A DNA stretch of 44,270 bases from Candidatus Iainarchaeum sp. (GTDB lineage: Archaea; Iainarchaeota; Iainarchaeia; Iainarchaeales; 1-14-0-10-31-34), in NCBI GenBank assembly GCA_017609625.1, contig JAFCDN010000009.1, forward strand, positions 1 to 44,270, read 5' to 3'. Positions within the stretch are counted from its first letter, which is position 1; every line of letters begins with the position of its first letter. The position numbers and the translations under genes were made by a program. Under the pieces are notes generated by a model. The model searched no databases, was not told where the DNA came from, and saw nothing but the letters and a program-made list of their open reading frames with translations. Positions 7,808 through 16,487 of this stretch are shown here, piece by piece.

Positions 7808-7880
7808 TTCTTCACCCTCTTTGCTAATAAAATCTGTTCCGACTATTTTTTAATTCTTTTTTAATTTTTTCTTTTGTTGT

Positions 7881-7990
7881 TTGAGCACGAGGCACGACAT
7901 AAAGTCGTGCTAGCCAGCGAAGCTGGCACTTTTTTGATACAACTTTTGTAAAAGTTGTTTTGGCAACTTGCCTTTTTTAGAAAAAGGCAG
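7881..7990. repeat. Array of four or more perfect stem-loops
   Basis: The gap between the aldolase and the membrane protein holds consecutive short palindromes: GCACGAC-ATAAA-GTCGTGC (7892-7910), GCCAGC-GAA-GCTGGC (7913-7927), ACAACTTTT-GT-AAAAGTTGT (7939-7958), GGCAACTTGCC (7962-7972) and TGCCTTTTT-TAG-AAAAAGGCA (7969-7989). On the minus strand, 7958-7989 matches 31 of 32 bases with 20978-21009, inside the tRNA-Trp intron. The ORF at 7910-8092 is only the shadow of these repeats. The array lies downstream of the 326-aa protein gene and upstream of the aldolase start, so it could act as an RNA structure in either transcript. Confidence 0.85.
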
Positions 7991-7992
7991 TT

Positions 7993-8973
7993 TTATTTGC
8001 AGTGAGTGCCTTTTGTTCGTTCTTTTGCATAATCGTTTGTTCCAAGCTGGAAGTTTTTTTCCAGAAATTCTTCTGTCCAGACGTATTTGCATTCAAATGC
8101 ATATAAGCAGTCTGTGCAAAAATATCTGATGTCGCATTCAGTTATTTTTCCTTCTCCTACTGTTGCAGGATCAATTACTATTTCTTTTCTTGTTTTATCT
8201 ATTTTGCATTCATACATTGGCTCGCCAAAAACGTTTATTGAATATTCTCTTTCTGCATATCCAAAGTCCAGTCCGGTTACTTTTGATTTAATCAAATATT
8301 CTCCTGGAGAATCAATTTGGATTTCTGAATAAAGTGTTTTTGTTTCTTTTGCTTTAATTTTTTCCGGAGTGCCTGAAACTTCTTTTGCCAGCTGTTCTTT
8401 TTTTTCTGCTCCTTCATAGAATATTATAAAAACTTTTGTTGTGATTTCAGCAAAGTTTTCTGTTACGCTCCCAATGTTTTTTACTATTGCATCTATTTTC
8501 AGTTTTTCTGAATCAAAGTAAAAATTGTTGTTGTAGTTAAATTCTTCCAGTCTAATTTGTGCAGGAATCTGGCCAAAAAAAACTTTGCAGAAAAAAATTC
8601 CTTTTACTTCTTTACATCTGGTGCTTACTGTCGGATTTGCTGTTTTGTTGAATGCAATTGTATTCCTGCTCCATTCTATTTTGTCTCCACATTTTTCGTT
8701 TTCTGCACAGCAGTACTCTAAAGAATTGCATTCAAATTCCACTTCAAGGTCTTTTTCCTTGAAATCTTCTTTTGTTAATGAAATTCCCTGTTCAAACTTT
8801 AAGTCATATTTTGAATTATATAATCCCAGATTTTTTTTTGAGTATTCAATTTGTTTTGTAATGTCTCGTATTACTTCATCTTCTGGAAAAGCTGTTGGAA
8901 ATAAAATATTCATTATAAAAAAAATCAAATAAACTGCAACCAAAAACCCAATTAATATTTTAAATACATTCAT
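7993..8973 (-). CDS. Membrane-anchored extracellular protein, Cys-rich
   Basis: A 326-aa protein with one N-terminal hydrophobic helix (ILIGFLVAVYLIFFIMNILF) and a long outside part. A first segment contains several cysteines (NSLEYCCAENEKCGDK, RCKEVKGIFFC). A middle segment with VKNIGSVTENFAEITTKVF and LIKSKVTGLDFGYAEREY resembles a CARDB/Ig-like beta-sandwich. The C-terminus has another cysteine group (YFCTDCLYAFECKY). The even spacing of cysteines suggests disulfides, which fits the DsbA-like and CcdA proteins elsewhere in the window. Its start overlaps the stop of the upstream 82-aa membrane protein (ATGA), so they are co-translated. Function unknown. Confidence 0.65.
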   Translation of the reverse strand: MNVFKILIGFLVAVYLIFFIMNILFPTAFPEDEVIRDITKQIEYSKKNLGLYNSKYDLKFEQGISLTKEDFKEKDLEVEFECNSLEYCCAENEKCGDKIEWSRNTIAFNKTANPTVSTRCKEVKGIFFCKVFFGQIPAQIRLEEFNYNNNFYFDSEKLKIDAIVKNIGSVTENFAEITTKVFIIFYEGAEKKEQLAKEVSGTPEKIKAKETKTLYSEIQIDSPGEYLIKSKVTGLDFGYAEREYSINVFGEPMYECKIDKTRKEIVIDPATVGEGKITECDIRYFCTDCLYAFECKYVWTEEFLEKNFQLGTNDYAKERTKGTHCK

Positions 8974-9218
8974 TTTCTTCTTCTCCTTGTAATTCCTGTT
9001 TCTTTTCTATATTCCCAGATTAAAAGTTTTCTTAAAACATATCCTATTCCTAAAGTAATTGCAACCAATGCCAGAACTTTTCCATAGTCTCCTGTTTTGA
9101 AATAATAATCTCTGAAGTCTCCTAAATACTCGCCAAAATAAATCATTCCATAGGCTACAAACAAAAATCCAATTAAGAACAGTATTGCCCTGAATGCAAA
9201 AAATATTTTGTGTTTCAT
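8970..9218 (-). CDS. Small two-helix membrane protein
   Basis: An 82-aa protein with two predicted membrane helices (FFAFRAILFLIGFLFVAYGMIYF and KVLALVAITLGIGYVLRKLLIW) and a basic tail (RKETGITRRRRK). The stop overlaps the start of the 326-aa membrane-anchored protein by four bases, indicating a two-gene operon and probably a shared complex. There is no recognisable family. The alternative ORF at 9007-9222 is an out-of-frame shadow. Confidence 0.6.
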   Translation of the reverse strand: MKHKIFFAFRAILFLIGFLFVAYGMIYFGEYLGDFRDYYFKTGDYGKVLALVAITLGIGYVLRKLLIWEYRKETGITRRRRK

Positions 9219-9270
9219 TCAAAGTAATAGAGTTTTTCTCTTTTTTAAGTTTTTTGTTTTAATCTTTTGT

Positions 9271-11103
9271 TCATTTTGTCTGTTTTTTAAACATTTTTTC
9301 CAGTTCTTCTTCTGTTGTGGCTTCTTCTGGTTTTTTATCGCTTCGAATTGAAATCATTCTTGGAAACCTTAATGCAAGGCCTTTTCCTTCTTTTTTTGCT
9401 GCTAAATGAATTGGACTTCTTGTAATTTCGTCTGCTCTTATTTCAATCACATGTTTTGGTTCAACCCAAAAATCAGGCTTTAATTCTGATTCAACTCTTG
9501 CAGGCTTTTTTTTAGAGGAAATTTTTTTCAATAATTTTTCCATTTCACTTAAATTTTTTTCTGTCAACCCTGTCCCGATTTTTGCCACGCTTTTAAACAA
9601 ATCTTCTTTTTTTGAATATACTCCAGTAAGCAGTGCACCTAAGCCGAATTCAGTTCTTTTTCCTTTTCCGGTGTAATACCCTATTATTACTCCGTCAACT
9701 GAATCAGTTAATTCTCCTTTATAGCTTTTCTTTAATTTAATCCAGGCAAACTTTCTTGCACCGGCAATATACCTTGCATTCAAATCTTTTGCTATAATCC
9801 CTTCAAGCCCTTTTGAAATGCTTTCATCAAAAAATTCGTCAAGTTTTTTTGTTTTGTCTGTTTCAATTGCTTTAGTTAAAGCAATTGTTTTTCCTTTTTT
9901 TATTAATTCTTTAAGTTTTTTTCTTCTTTCAATAAAAGGTTTTTCCATTAAATTTTCTTCTTCTATCAGCATTACATCAAAAACAAAAAGCTTTAATGGA
10001 AACTCTTTTGTTTTGTCTTCTATTCTGTATTTTCTTTTTCTTTGGATTGTCATCTGAAAAGGCAGGAACTCTTCTGTTGATTCATTAAATGCAATTGCTT
10101 CTCCTTCTATAATTACTTTTTCTGCTTTAATTTGTTCCTGCATTGCTTTCATAATATCCGGAAACATTTCAGTCATGTTTTCTGACTGCCTTGAATAAAT
10201 CCAGATTTTTTTTCCGTTTTTATGGCACTGCAATCTGAACCCGTCGTATTTTGCTTCTACAGCACATTTTCCAATTTTTTTTATTATTTCTTCTGCAGAG
10301 TTTAATCTTTCTGCAAGTGTTGGACGAATTGGAATTCCTGCTGTAATTTTTATTTCTTTTAATCCAGCCAATCCTTTTTGTTTTAATATTTCCGCAATTG
10401 AACCCAAATCTGAATAAATGTTATATTTTTCTTCAATTTTTTCCCGCAGTTTTAGTTTCAATCTTCTTTCAAATTCTTCTTTCCAGATTTTTTCTTTAAT
10501 TTTTTTTTCTTTCATTTCTTTTTCTATTTTTTCAATCCAGTCTTTTTTTTGTTTTCCTTCTTCTAAAAGATTTGCTGCCAGTGCATCCATTATTGTAGGG
10601 TCGCCTATTCCCAAACGCAGATTTTCTAATGGAATCCTTGCAATAAACTTGCTTTCAGTTCCAGAAGCAGAATTTAAAAGTTCAGCCATTAGTTTTAATT
10701 TCAAATCTCTTGAGCCTGTTCCTTCTACTTTGGAAATTTTTATTAAATTGCTGAAAACTTTTTCTACAGTTAATTCGCTTGAAAACAAAGCTGACTGTTT
10801 TTTCTTGGAGCAGAATTCTTCTGCTACCAGTCCAAGGTCGCCTTGTTCTCTGAATTTTTTTTCTATTTCTTTTTTTGTAAAACCAGTGGATTTTGCTATT
10901 GCTTCTATTATCATTTTTTCTCCTAACCCAGACTCTGTTTTTTCATAATTTGCTCCTATTTTTCCCTGGCACAAAAAAACTATTTTTTTTATGTTTTTCT
11001 CGTCTGTCTTGCCTAATAGCTCTGCCAGTATTTTGGTCATTTCCAGCCTTGAAGAAGTGCTTTCAATTACCTCAAAATATCTGCTTAATTCTTTGAATTG
11101 CAT
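9271..11103 (-). CDS. lig: ATP-dependent DNA ligase
   Basis: A full-length archaeal/eukaryotic-type DNA ligase of 610 aa that joins Okazaki fragments. Residues ~1-230 are the DNA-binding domain with the ARIPLENLRLGIGDPTIMDAL signature. The adenylation domain starts with motif I AVEAKYDGFRLQCHK (lysine nucleophile in KYDG), followed by IYSRQSENMTEMFPDI, VIIEGEAIAF (motif III) and GLEGIIAKDLNARYIAG (motif IV), then FAWIKLKKSY (motif V). The OB domain contains SVDGVIIGYYTGKGKRTEFG and ends with LRFPRMISIRSDKKPEEATT (motif VI). All motifs are intact. It is transcribed alone on the minus strand, with the tRNA-Pro(UGG) gene divergent from it. Confidence 0.97.
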   Translation of the reverse strand: MQFKELSRYFEVIESTSSRLEMTKILAELLGKTDEKNIKKIVFLCQGKIGANYEKTESGLGEKMIIEAIAKSTGFTKKEIEKKFREQGDLGLVAEEFCSKKKQSALFSSELTVEKVFSNLIKISKVEGTGSRDLKLKLMAELLNSASGTESKFIARIPLENLRLGIGDPTIMDALAANLLEEGKQKKDWIEKIEKEMKEKKIKEKIWKEEFERRLKLKLREKIEEKYNIYSDLGSIAEILKQKGLAGLKEIKITAGIPIRPTLAERLNSAEEIIKKIGKCAVEAKYDGFRLQCHKNGKKIWIYSRQSENMTEMFPDIMKAMQEQIKAEKVIIEGEAIAFNESTEEFLPFQMTIQRKRKYRIEDKTKEFPLKLFVFDVMLIEEENLMEKPFIERRKKLKELIKKGKTIALTKAIETDKTKKLDEFFDESISKGLEGIIAKDLNARYIAGARKFAWIKLKKSYKGELTDSVDGVIIGYYTGKGKRTEFGLGALLTGVYSKKEDLFKSVAKIGTGLTEKNLSEMEKLLKKISSKKKPARVESELKPDFWVEPKHVIEIRADEITRSPIHLAAKKEGKGLALRFPRMISIRSDKKPEEATTEEELEKMFKKQTK

Positions 11104-11178
11104 AATAAACTGTATGTTTTTTTGTTTTTAAATGCTTTTACTTTAAAAACTTTTTTCAGCCCTTTTAGTATAGGTTTT

Positions 11179-11197
11179 GCACAAGCTTTTCTTGTGC
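11179..11197. repeat. Stem-loop upstream of tRNA-Pro(UGG)
   Basis: GCACAAG-CTTTT-CTTGTGC is a perfect 7-bp stem with a five-base loop, ending 28 nt before the tRNA. It has the same layout (GCAC-start, 7-bp stem, 5-nt loop) as the stems at 7892-7910 and 21174-21192, and so probably belongs to the same family of dispersed hairpins. It could lie in the tRNA leader. Confidence 0.6.
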
Positions 11198-11225
11198 TCG
11201 CGTGTAAACTGCGGGTGACAGTTTT

Positions 11226-11338
11226 GGGGCTGTGGTGTAGCCTGGTCTAGCATTGTGGCTTTGGGTCGAATTATATTTTATTTATAAATTAAATTCGCAG
11301 AATAGTCATTGACCTGAGTTCGAATCTCAGCAGCCCCA
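11226..11338 (+). tRNA. tRNA-Pro(UGG) with 38-nt intron
   Basis: The acceptor stem is GGGGCTG (11226-11232) with CAGCCCC (11331-11337) and discriminator A at 11338; CCA is not encoded. The T arm is CTGAG-TTCGAAT-CTCAG. The anticodon stem GTGGC pairs with GTCAT using two G-U pairs. The loop reads TTTGGG then A, so the anticodon is TGG at 11262-11264. An intron of about 38 nt (11266-11303) interrupts between positions 37 and 38, the usual archaeal site, and has an internal CGAATT...AATTCG stem that would extend the pairing for the splicing endonuclease. The boundary could shift by a base. The tRNA serves proline CCN codons together with the GGG isoacceptor at 17.7 kb. Confidence 0.93.
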
Positions 11339-11340
11339 TA

Positions 11341-11435
11341 ACCCTTTTCAAACAACTTTTGAAAAAAGTTGTATCAAAATTTTGTTCAACATTTTCCTAA
11401 AAGGTTGAAAGGGTTAAACCAAAAGTACGACACAA
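11341..11435 (+). repeat. Branched hairpin downstream of tRNA-Pro(UGG)
   Basis: An outer stem ACCCTTTTCAA (11341-11351) pairs with TTGAAAGGGT (11405-11414) with one bulge. Inside are two hairpins: ACAACTTTT-GAA-AAAAGTTGT (11352-11372) and CAAC-based 11387-11407. The stretch AAAAGTTGTATCAAAA (11364-11379) recurs at 21157-21172 and, on the minus strand, at 7931-7947. A decayed CGAC....GTCG stem follows at ~11427-11440. It may serve as a 3' end structure for the tRNA transcript. The gap to the next gene holds nothing else. Confidence 0.65.
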
Positions 11436-11458
11436 GGTCGAACTGTTTTAAGAACTAT

Positions 11459-12073
11459 TTATTTTACAATAATGTTTTCGTAGAGTATTCCAAAGCTATC
11501 TTTTTTTTCAACTATCACATCATATTTTCCTGGTTCCAAATCCGGCACTGTAACTGTTGTTTTATAATAATAAAAACAAAATGTTTTTTCTTCTGGAGGC
11601 GCATCGGTTGGTCCAAACAAAAATTTTGTGTCATCTATTGTTTCTTCTTCTACTATAAACAAATAGTTGTCTTGATTGATAAAAGAATAATGGGTTATTT
11701 TTGATGCTTCGCAGTGCATGCCTCCGTAAAATTCTGCTGTAATTGAATTTTTTCCTCCTGTTACAATTGGATCTGAATTAACTTCTTCTAAAGTCGGGGT
11801 TGTTTCATCCGGCACAAAAACATTGTCAACTATTTTTCCTAAAGGTCCGCTTGTTTCAACTTCAGTTTCTTCAGGAATTTCCTGAAAAAAGCTTTCTCCT
11901 GTAAAGTCTGCAGGGTCTGGTTCGTAATCAGGCACATCCAACCAAAAATCTTCTTTGTCTTCAAACATGTCTTTTGAAGGTTCTGACTGGCTTAAAGGAA
12001 ATTGTGACAAAAGAACTGCAATAACCACCACTAAAACGAAAATCCCGATATAATGTTTTTTTTCCAGTTCCAT
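11459..12073 (-). CDS. Secreted or membrane-anchored protein, acidic stalk
   Basis: A ~204-aa protein beginning MELEKKHYIGIFVLVVVIAVLL, a single N-terminal helix or signal anchor, followed by a long acidic, proline-containing linker (FWLDVPDYEPDPADFTGESF) and a C-terminal beta-rich domain of ~100 residues with TVTVPDLEPGKYDVIVEKKDSFG, which resembles an Ig-like/CARDB strand pattern. The start at 12073 is preferred over the track start at 12136 because the upper 21 codons overlap the divergent gene starting at 12127. Function unknown; an extracellular location is inferred from the topology. Confidence 0.6.
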   Translation of the reverse strand: MELEKKHYIGIFVLVVVIAVLLSQFPLSQSEPSKDMFEDKEDFWLDVPDYEPDPADFTGESFFQEIPEETEVETSGPLGKIVDNVFVPDETTPTLEEVNSDPIVTGGKNSITAEFYGGMHCEASKITHYSFINQDNYLFIVEEETIDDTKFLFGPTDAPPEEKTFCFYYYKTTVTVPDLEPGKYDVIVEKKDSFGILYENIIVK

Positions 12074-12126
12074 GTTAATAAAGATAAAGAAACTTTTATT
12101 TAAGAGTTTGCTGTCTTTTTTTATTA

Positions 12127-12681
12127 ATGATTTCAAATTTAGTTGATTTTGTTGAAAAAATAAGGCAGGCTTTTCGGAAAAACGATTTGATTAAGCTCAG
12201 AATGTTAAGCAATGATTTGATTGAACAGGCTGCATTAACTTCTGATCCAATTCTTGCGCAGTTGTCTTTGATTTCTTATTCTTTCCAGAAACTTCTTTCA
12301 AAACCCCATATAATTGAAGCAGAGAAATGGGGCGAAGTGAAAACAAGAATTGATTATTCACTCAAAAAAGCTTCAGTTCATTTAAACAAAAAAAATTTCA
12401 AGGAATTTGAAAAAGAGCTGGATAACATTTCTTTAAAAGTTTTTGAAGTGGATTCTTCAATGGGAAACTATGTTGCAAACCTTTACGAAAAAGCAAAAGT
12501 AAAGCAGGCTTCAAGAGCATATGCTTTTGGCTTGAGTTTAAGGCAGTCAAGTAATTTAACCGGAGCAAATGAAAAAGATTTATTGAGTTATATTGGAATA
12601 ACAAAAATTCATGACAGGGAAAAGCCTGCAAAAGGAATAAAAGAAAGAAAAAAAAATCTTGAGGGGATTTTCTTTGAATGA
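12127..12681 (+). CDS. Helical protein of unknown function
   Basis: A 184-aa all-helical protein (DFVEKIRQAFRKNDLIKLRML, KTRIDYSLKKASVHLNKKNFKEFEKEL) with a conserved-looking segment KVKQASRAYAFGLSLRQSSNLTGANEKDLLSYIGITKIHDR near the end that could form a small DNA- or RNA-contacting unit. No family can be named with confidence. It starts the plus-strand run of helical protein, PIN protein and GNAT protein whose genes overlap by a few bases, so all three are probably one operon. It reads away from the secreted protein gene with only ~50 bp between starts. Confidence 0.55.
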   Translation: MISNLVDFVEKIRQAFRKNDLIKLRMLSNDLIEQAALTSDPILAQLSLISYSFQKLLSKPHIIEAEKWGEVKTRIDYSLKKASVHLNKKNFKEFEKELDNISLKVFEVDSSMGNYVANLYEKAKVKQASRAYAFGLSLRQSSNLTGANEKDLLSYIGITKIHDREKPAKGIKERKKNLEGIFFE

Positions 12682-13339
12682 AATAGTTTTTGATTCCAGT
12701 TCAATTATTGCAGTTGCCCAAAACTGTTTAATTAATATTCTCAAAAACTTATCAAAAAAAACAAAAAGAGAATTCAAAATAGCAAAAAGCGTTGAAGCTG
12801 AGTCAGTGGGAAAACCGTTAAAGATTGACAGGTTTGAATTAAATGCTTTAAGAATAAAAAAAGCAATTGATTCCGGCTGGATGAAAGTGGAAAAACAGGT
12901 AATTGATTCAACTGAAATAGAAAAGCTTGCAAACAACATTTTTTTTGCTGAAGGAAAGCCGATTAAAATAATTCATCTGGGAGAAGCAGAAACAATTGCT
13001 TTATACAAAAAAAATAATGCTTCTGTAATGGTTATAGATGAAAGAACAACCAGAATGCTTATAGAAGAACCGCAAAACCTGGAAAAAAAACTAAAAAGAA
13101 ATTACAGGAAAAAAATTAAAATAAACCAAACTAACCTGAAAAAGTTTTTTTCTGCAGTTGGAAAAGTTAAAATCGTGCGTTCATGTGAGCTGATTGCAAA
13201 AGCTTTTGATTTAGGCTGTTTTGGGGAAGAGCTTGATTCAACTCCAAAATCTCTTGAAGCTGCTTTATACGGATTAAAGTTTAATGGCTGTGCGATTTCC
13301 TTAGAAGAAATAGATGATTACTTAGGAGAAATGAAATGA
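12674..13339 (+). CDS. PIN-domain protein (predicted RNase)
   Basis: The N-terminus EIVFDSSSIIAVAQNCLI carries the first PIN acidic residue. LGEAETIALYKKNNASVMVIDERTTRML holds the Glu and Asp of the middle motifs, and the late part (SCELIAKAFDLGCFGE, then AALYGLKFNGCAISLEEIDDYL) completes a PIN-like fold. At ~221 aa it is longer than a typical VapC toxin, with ~60 extra helical residues after the first strand, so a housekeeping nuclease role is as likely as a toxin role. The start is taken as TTG 12674, preceded by GAGGGGA, and overlaps the preceding stop. The track start at 12659 would leave the Shine-Dalgarno inside the gene. It ends in an ATGA overlap with the GNAT gene. Confidence 0.6.
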   Translation: MNEIVFDSSSIIAVAQNCLINILKNLSKKTKREFKIAKSVEAESVGKPLKIDRFELNALRIKKAIDSGWMKVEKQVIDSTEIEKLANNIFFAEGKPIKIIHLGEAETIALYKKNNASVMVIDERTTRMLIEEPQNLEKKLKRNYRKKIKINQTNLKKFFSAVGKVKIVRSCELIAKAFDLGCFGEELDSTPKSLEAALYGLKFNGCAISLEEIDDYLGEMK

Positions 13340-13785
13340 TAATAATTGAATCTGAAAAAAAAGATTTTAAAGAAATAAATAAACTTGTAAAAACAGAATT
13401 CCCTTACACTAAAAAGAAAATAAAAAAAACTGCCTTCAGGATGAGAGAAGGAAACAAGATTTTTCTTGCAAAAGAAAAAGAAGAAATTTTCGGGTTTATT
13501 GAATTCAGGTTTAAGGGTTTTACTGCGGAGCTTTTGGGTTTTGCAGTAAAAAATAAATTTCAAAAAAAAGGAGTCGGAGAAAAACTGTTAAGTTTTTTTC
13601 TTGAACACTGCATAGAAAAAGGAATGAAAAAAATTTCCCTTATAGTGAAAAAAGAAAATCTAAACGCGAAAAATTTGTATAAATCAAAAGGCTTTTTTAA
13701 AACAAAAGAATTAAAGAAAAAAATTGACAATGCAGTAATAGAAGAAATGCAGCTGGTTTTGGAAGACAATATAAGCGTAAGTTAA
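13336..13785 (+). CDS. GNAT-family N-acetyltransferase
   Basis: A 149-aa GNAT fold protein. The acetyl-CoA-binding motif A is visible in LGFAVKNKFQKKGVGEKLLSFF (Q/RxxGxG/A pattern), and motif B in IVKKENLNAKNLYKSKGFFKTKEL, the usual N..A..LY...GF ending. The acceptor substrate cannot be read from sequence; RimI-like protein acetylation is one possibility. The start codon overlaps the stop of the PIN gene (ATGA), and the end overlaps the convergent coiled-coil gene by four bases. Confidence 0.85.
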   Translation: MIIIESEKKDFKEINKLVKTEFPYTKKKIKKTAFRMREGNKIFLAKEKEEIFGFIEFRFKGFTAELLGFAVKNKFQKKGVGEKLLSFFLEHCIEKGMKKISLIVKKENLNAKNLYKSKGFFKTKELKKKIDNAVIEEMQLVLEDNISVS

Positions 13786-14930
13786 TTGTATAAGCCTAAT
13801 ATGACTGCGTCAATTATTTTTTGCGGGTAACCTTCTGTTTGCAGTGCTTCAATTATTTCTTCTTTGGCGTACTTTTTAATTTCAGGTTCTAAATCAGAAA
13901 TAAGCTTTTTTGTTTTTTTTATTTCTTTTTTGCTTAACCCTTTTAAAACGCTTTTATCAACTTCTTTTACGCCAAATTTGCTTGTAATTCCTTTTTTCAG
14001 AAACCCTCCAATGCTTCCTAACTGTCCTGAAAGACTCATGTCTGCTTTTTCTTCTGTTTTTTTTATTTTAGACGGGTTATTTGGAATTATCTGGTCTAAC
14101 TTGTTTAGTCTTTTTTCTTTGCTTATCCCGCTGTACTTTGGTGCAGGAGCTTCTTCTGGTATTTCCACTTGCTGGAACTCTGAAAGTCTTTTCTTTCTTT
14201 TTTCTGTGTCTTCTTTTGGTTCTTCTTTTTTTGGTTTTTCAAGTATAAAACCTTCAAGAATTTCTTCATCTTCTTTTAATCTTTTTTCAGTTTTTTTTCC
14301 TGATTGTTCCAGTTCTTCAGGCTCTTTTTTTAAAATTTCTTCTGCAGCTTTTTTTTCCGGAATAATTTCTTCTGAAACTCCTTTTTCAAACAATTTTTTT
14401 TCTATTGGTTCTTTTTTTCCCTGCAGTTTGTTTAGTTCCTTGTATTTTGTTGCATGCTCTTTTAATGCTTCCATTACTTGAGTTTTTTCTTTTGGTTCTT
14501 CTGGATACAATGGCTTGTCTGGAATTTCAAGATTTAATGCCCCCATTTTATTTTCTTTTTTGTGTTTTTCTATTTTGTCCCAGTTCCCTTCTCTGAATGG
14601 AACAACTTTTTCTTCTGCACTTTTTTTTTCTGCTTTTTTCATCCAAAGCCTTTCTGGTTCTTTTTCTTCCAAAACAAAATCATCCAAAACTTTTTCTTCT
14701 ACTTCATGTCCTTTAATTTCTGCAATCTCATTTTTTAGTGCATCCATTTTGTTTCTGGTTTTCTCTTTAGTTTTAGCAATCTTTAATTCGTCAACAGCAG
14801 GCTTTGTTTTTTTCAGCTCTTGTGTAAGCTTTTCTATTTTCTTTTTTTTCTCCAGTTCTTTCTTTTTTTCTGCTGTAGTTTTATCTTCTTTCACCAGAGA
14901 ACTGATTTCTTGTACTAAAGGCATATGCAT
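13782..14930 (-). CDS. Highly charged coiled-coil protein with C-terminal helical domain
   Basis: Residues ~1-310 are low-complexity, Lys/Glu-rich and predicted coiled coil or disordered (for example KKELEKKKKIEKLTQELKKT). The last ~70 residues form a compact helical domain beginning KSVLKGLSKKEIKKTKKLI and ending QTEGYPQKIIDAVILGLYN, likely the functional part. A short Gly-containing segment (LSGQLGSIGGFLKKGITSKFG) lies before it. Likely start MHMPLVQEIS or the second Met. I do not recognise the family. The composition fits a scaffold or secretion/pilus accessory protein, but this is only a guess. Confidence 0.5.
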   Translation of the reverse strand: MHMPLVQEISSLVKEDKTTAEKKKELEKKKKIEKLTQELKKTKPAVDELKIAKTKEKTRNKMDALKNEIAEIKGHEVEEKVLDDFVLEEKEPERLWMKKAEKKSAEEKVVPFREGNWDKIEKHKKENKMGALNLEIPDKPLYPEEPKEKTQVMEALKEHATKYKELNKLQGKKEPIEKKLFEKGVSEEIIPEKKAAEEILKKEPEELEQSGKKTEKRLKEDEEILEGFILEKPKKEEPKEDTEKRKKRLSEFQQVEIPEEAPAPKYSGISKEKRLNKLDQIIPNNPSKIKKTEEKADMSLSGQLGSIGGFLKKGITSKFGVKEVDKSVLKGLSKKEIKKTKKLISDLEPEIKKYAKEEIIEALQTEGYPQKIIDAVILGLYN

Positions 14931-14984
14931 CCTCTTATTAATAAACTGAAATGGTATATAAAAGTTTGTTTAGGGGTCTTTTAA

Positions 14985-16448
14985 TCAATAAGATTTTGCA
15001 ATATAAACAACTTTTTCTGCTTTTTTTCCGCAGGCAATGCAGTTTCCTTTAGCTTTTTCTTTTTCCGGAAACCTGCTTCCACGGATATTTGCATTTAATT
15101 CTTTTTCTACTTTTTCAGCGCATGGATAGGATTCCATTGAAATCCCGCAAAAATCTGCTTTAACTATTTTTCCTTCTTTTAAAACTTTTTTTGCTTTTTC
15201 AAAAGAATCTGCTTCAGCAATCACTTTATCAAAGTTCTTGTTTGCTTTTTCCTGCAAAAATTTCATTTGATTTTTTCCTTCTTTAAGAATAAATCCAGCA
15301 AGATCTGAAATCTTTTCTTTTGTTTTTTTTCCTGAATGCCTTGTAAAAACTGTTGCTTTTTTTTCTTTCAGTTCTTTTTCTCCTAATTCAATGCGGAACG
15401 GAACTCCTTTCATTTCCCAGAAATAAAACTTTTCTCCCATTGTTTTGCCTGTTAAATCAACTTCTGAAGAAATTCCTTTCTTTTTCAGTTCTTTTCTTAT
15501 TTTTTCTGCTTCTCCTAAAACTTTTTCTTTGTTTTTTTCAGTATAAATCGGAACAATTGCTGTCTGCACTGGTGCAACTGAAAAAGGGAAAATTAATCCC
15601 TTGTTGTCTCCGTGGATTGAAATCATTGCAGCAAAAATCCTGCTTACTGCAGGACCATAACAGGTTGTCCAGCAGAAATTTTCTTTTCCATTTTCGTCAG
15701 TAAACTTTACATTAAATGCTTTAGTGAATTTTTGTGAAATAATATGAGTTGAAGGCAATTGAATTACTTTTCCGTCCGGCATCATTGAATCTGAAGCAAA
15801 AGTAAATTCTGCTCCGGGGAATTTATCCCATTGAGGTCTTTCAAAGAAAATAAATGGAATGCAGAATTTTTCAAATAAAACTTCTTTTGTTGTCTGCATA
15901 TCTTCTTCTGCCTGTTTTAATGCATCTTGTTTTGAAGCAAAAGCATTATGTGATTCAATCCAGTGGAATTCTCTGCTTCTCAGAAAAGGCCTTGTAGCTT
16001 TTGTTTCATATCTAAACACTTGAGCTCTTTGGTATGTTTTAAATGGCAAATCATTGTAAGAGCGAATCCAGATTGCAAACATCTGATAAAAAGCTGTTTC
16101 TGAAGTCGGCCTTAAAGCCATTCTTTCTTCTAGCTTTTCTCCTGCTCCTGTTTCTGTTACCCAAAACACTTCCGGCGCAAAACCTTTTACATGGTCTTTT
16201 TCTTCCAAAAAGTTTTTTTCCGGAATCACTACTGGATACCAATAAGGCTTGTGGCCTTTTTCCTGCAGAACTTCTTCTAAACAGCCATACATTTTTTCCA
16301 TTGATAAAACAGACCAAGGCTGGAATACAATAAATCCTTTGATATTATATCTCATGTCTCCTAATTCAGCTTTTTTCACTATCTCTGAATACCAGTCAGA
16401 AAAATTCTTTTCTTTATCAACATTAAAAGTGACTTTTTCTTTTGCCAT
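14985..16448 (-). CDS. proS: Prolyl-tRNA synthetase
   Basis: A class II synthetase of the archaeal/eukaryotic type (487 aa) that charges tRNA(Pro). Motif 1 region: FIVFQPWSVLSMEKMYG; motif 2: FKTYQRAQVFRYETKATRPFLRSREFHW; motif 3: GDNKGLIFPFSVAPVQTAIVP. The anticodon-binding domain follows (EKVLGEAEKIRKELKKKGIS, MGEKFYFWEMKGVPFRIELG), then the C-terminal zinc-type domain with CGISMESYPC and NCIACGKKAEKVVYIAKSY. Length and motif order are complete. Both tRNA-Pro genes of the window lie within 4 kb, on either side. Confidence 0.97.
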   Translation of the reverse strand: MAKEKVTFNVDKEKNFSDWYSEIVKKAELGDMRYNIKGFIVFQPWSVLSMEKMYGCLEEVLQEKGHKPYWYPVVIPEKNFLEEKDHVKGFAPEVFWVTETGAGEKLEERMALRPTSETAFYQMFAIWIRSYNDLPFKTYQRAQVFRYETKATRPFLRSREFHWIESHNAFASKQDALKQAEEDMQTTKEVLFEKFCIPFIFFERPQWDKFPGAEFTFASDSMMPDGKVIQLPSTHIISQKFTKAFNVKFTDENGKENFCWTTCYGPAVSRIFAAMISIHGDNKGLIFPFSVAPVQTAIVPIYTEKNKEKVLGEAEKIRKELKKKGISSEVDLTGKTMGEKFYFWEMKGVPFRIELGEKELKEKKATVFTRHSGKKTKEKISDLAGFILKEGKNQMKFLQEKANKNFDKVIAEADSFEKAKKVLKEGKIVKADFCGISMESYPCAEKVEKELNANIRGSRFPEKEKAKGNCIACGKKAEKVVYIAKSY

Positions 16449-16487
16449 ACTAAAACCTACAACTTAAAATATTTAATATAATTGTTG

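Noticed and set aside
7881-7990. CRISPR-like array
   Set aside because: The palindromes differ from each other and there are no equal-length spacers or direct repeats.
7910-8092. 60-aa ORF on the minus strand (MQIRLDRRISGKK...)
   Set aside because: It runs through the palindromic stem-loops and overlaps the end of the 326-aa protein gene; composition and context fit a shadow.
13864-14949. Several long plus-strand ORFs rich in Ser and Phe
   Set aside because: They are antisense shadows of the Lys/Glu-rich coiled-coil gene, whose codons read as Phe/Ser/Leu on the other strand.
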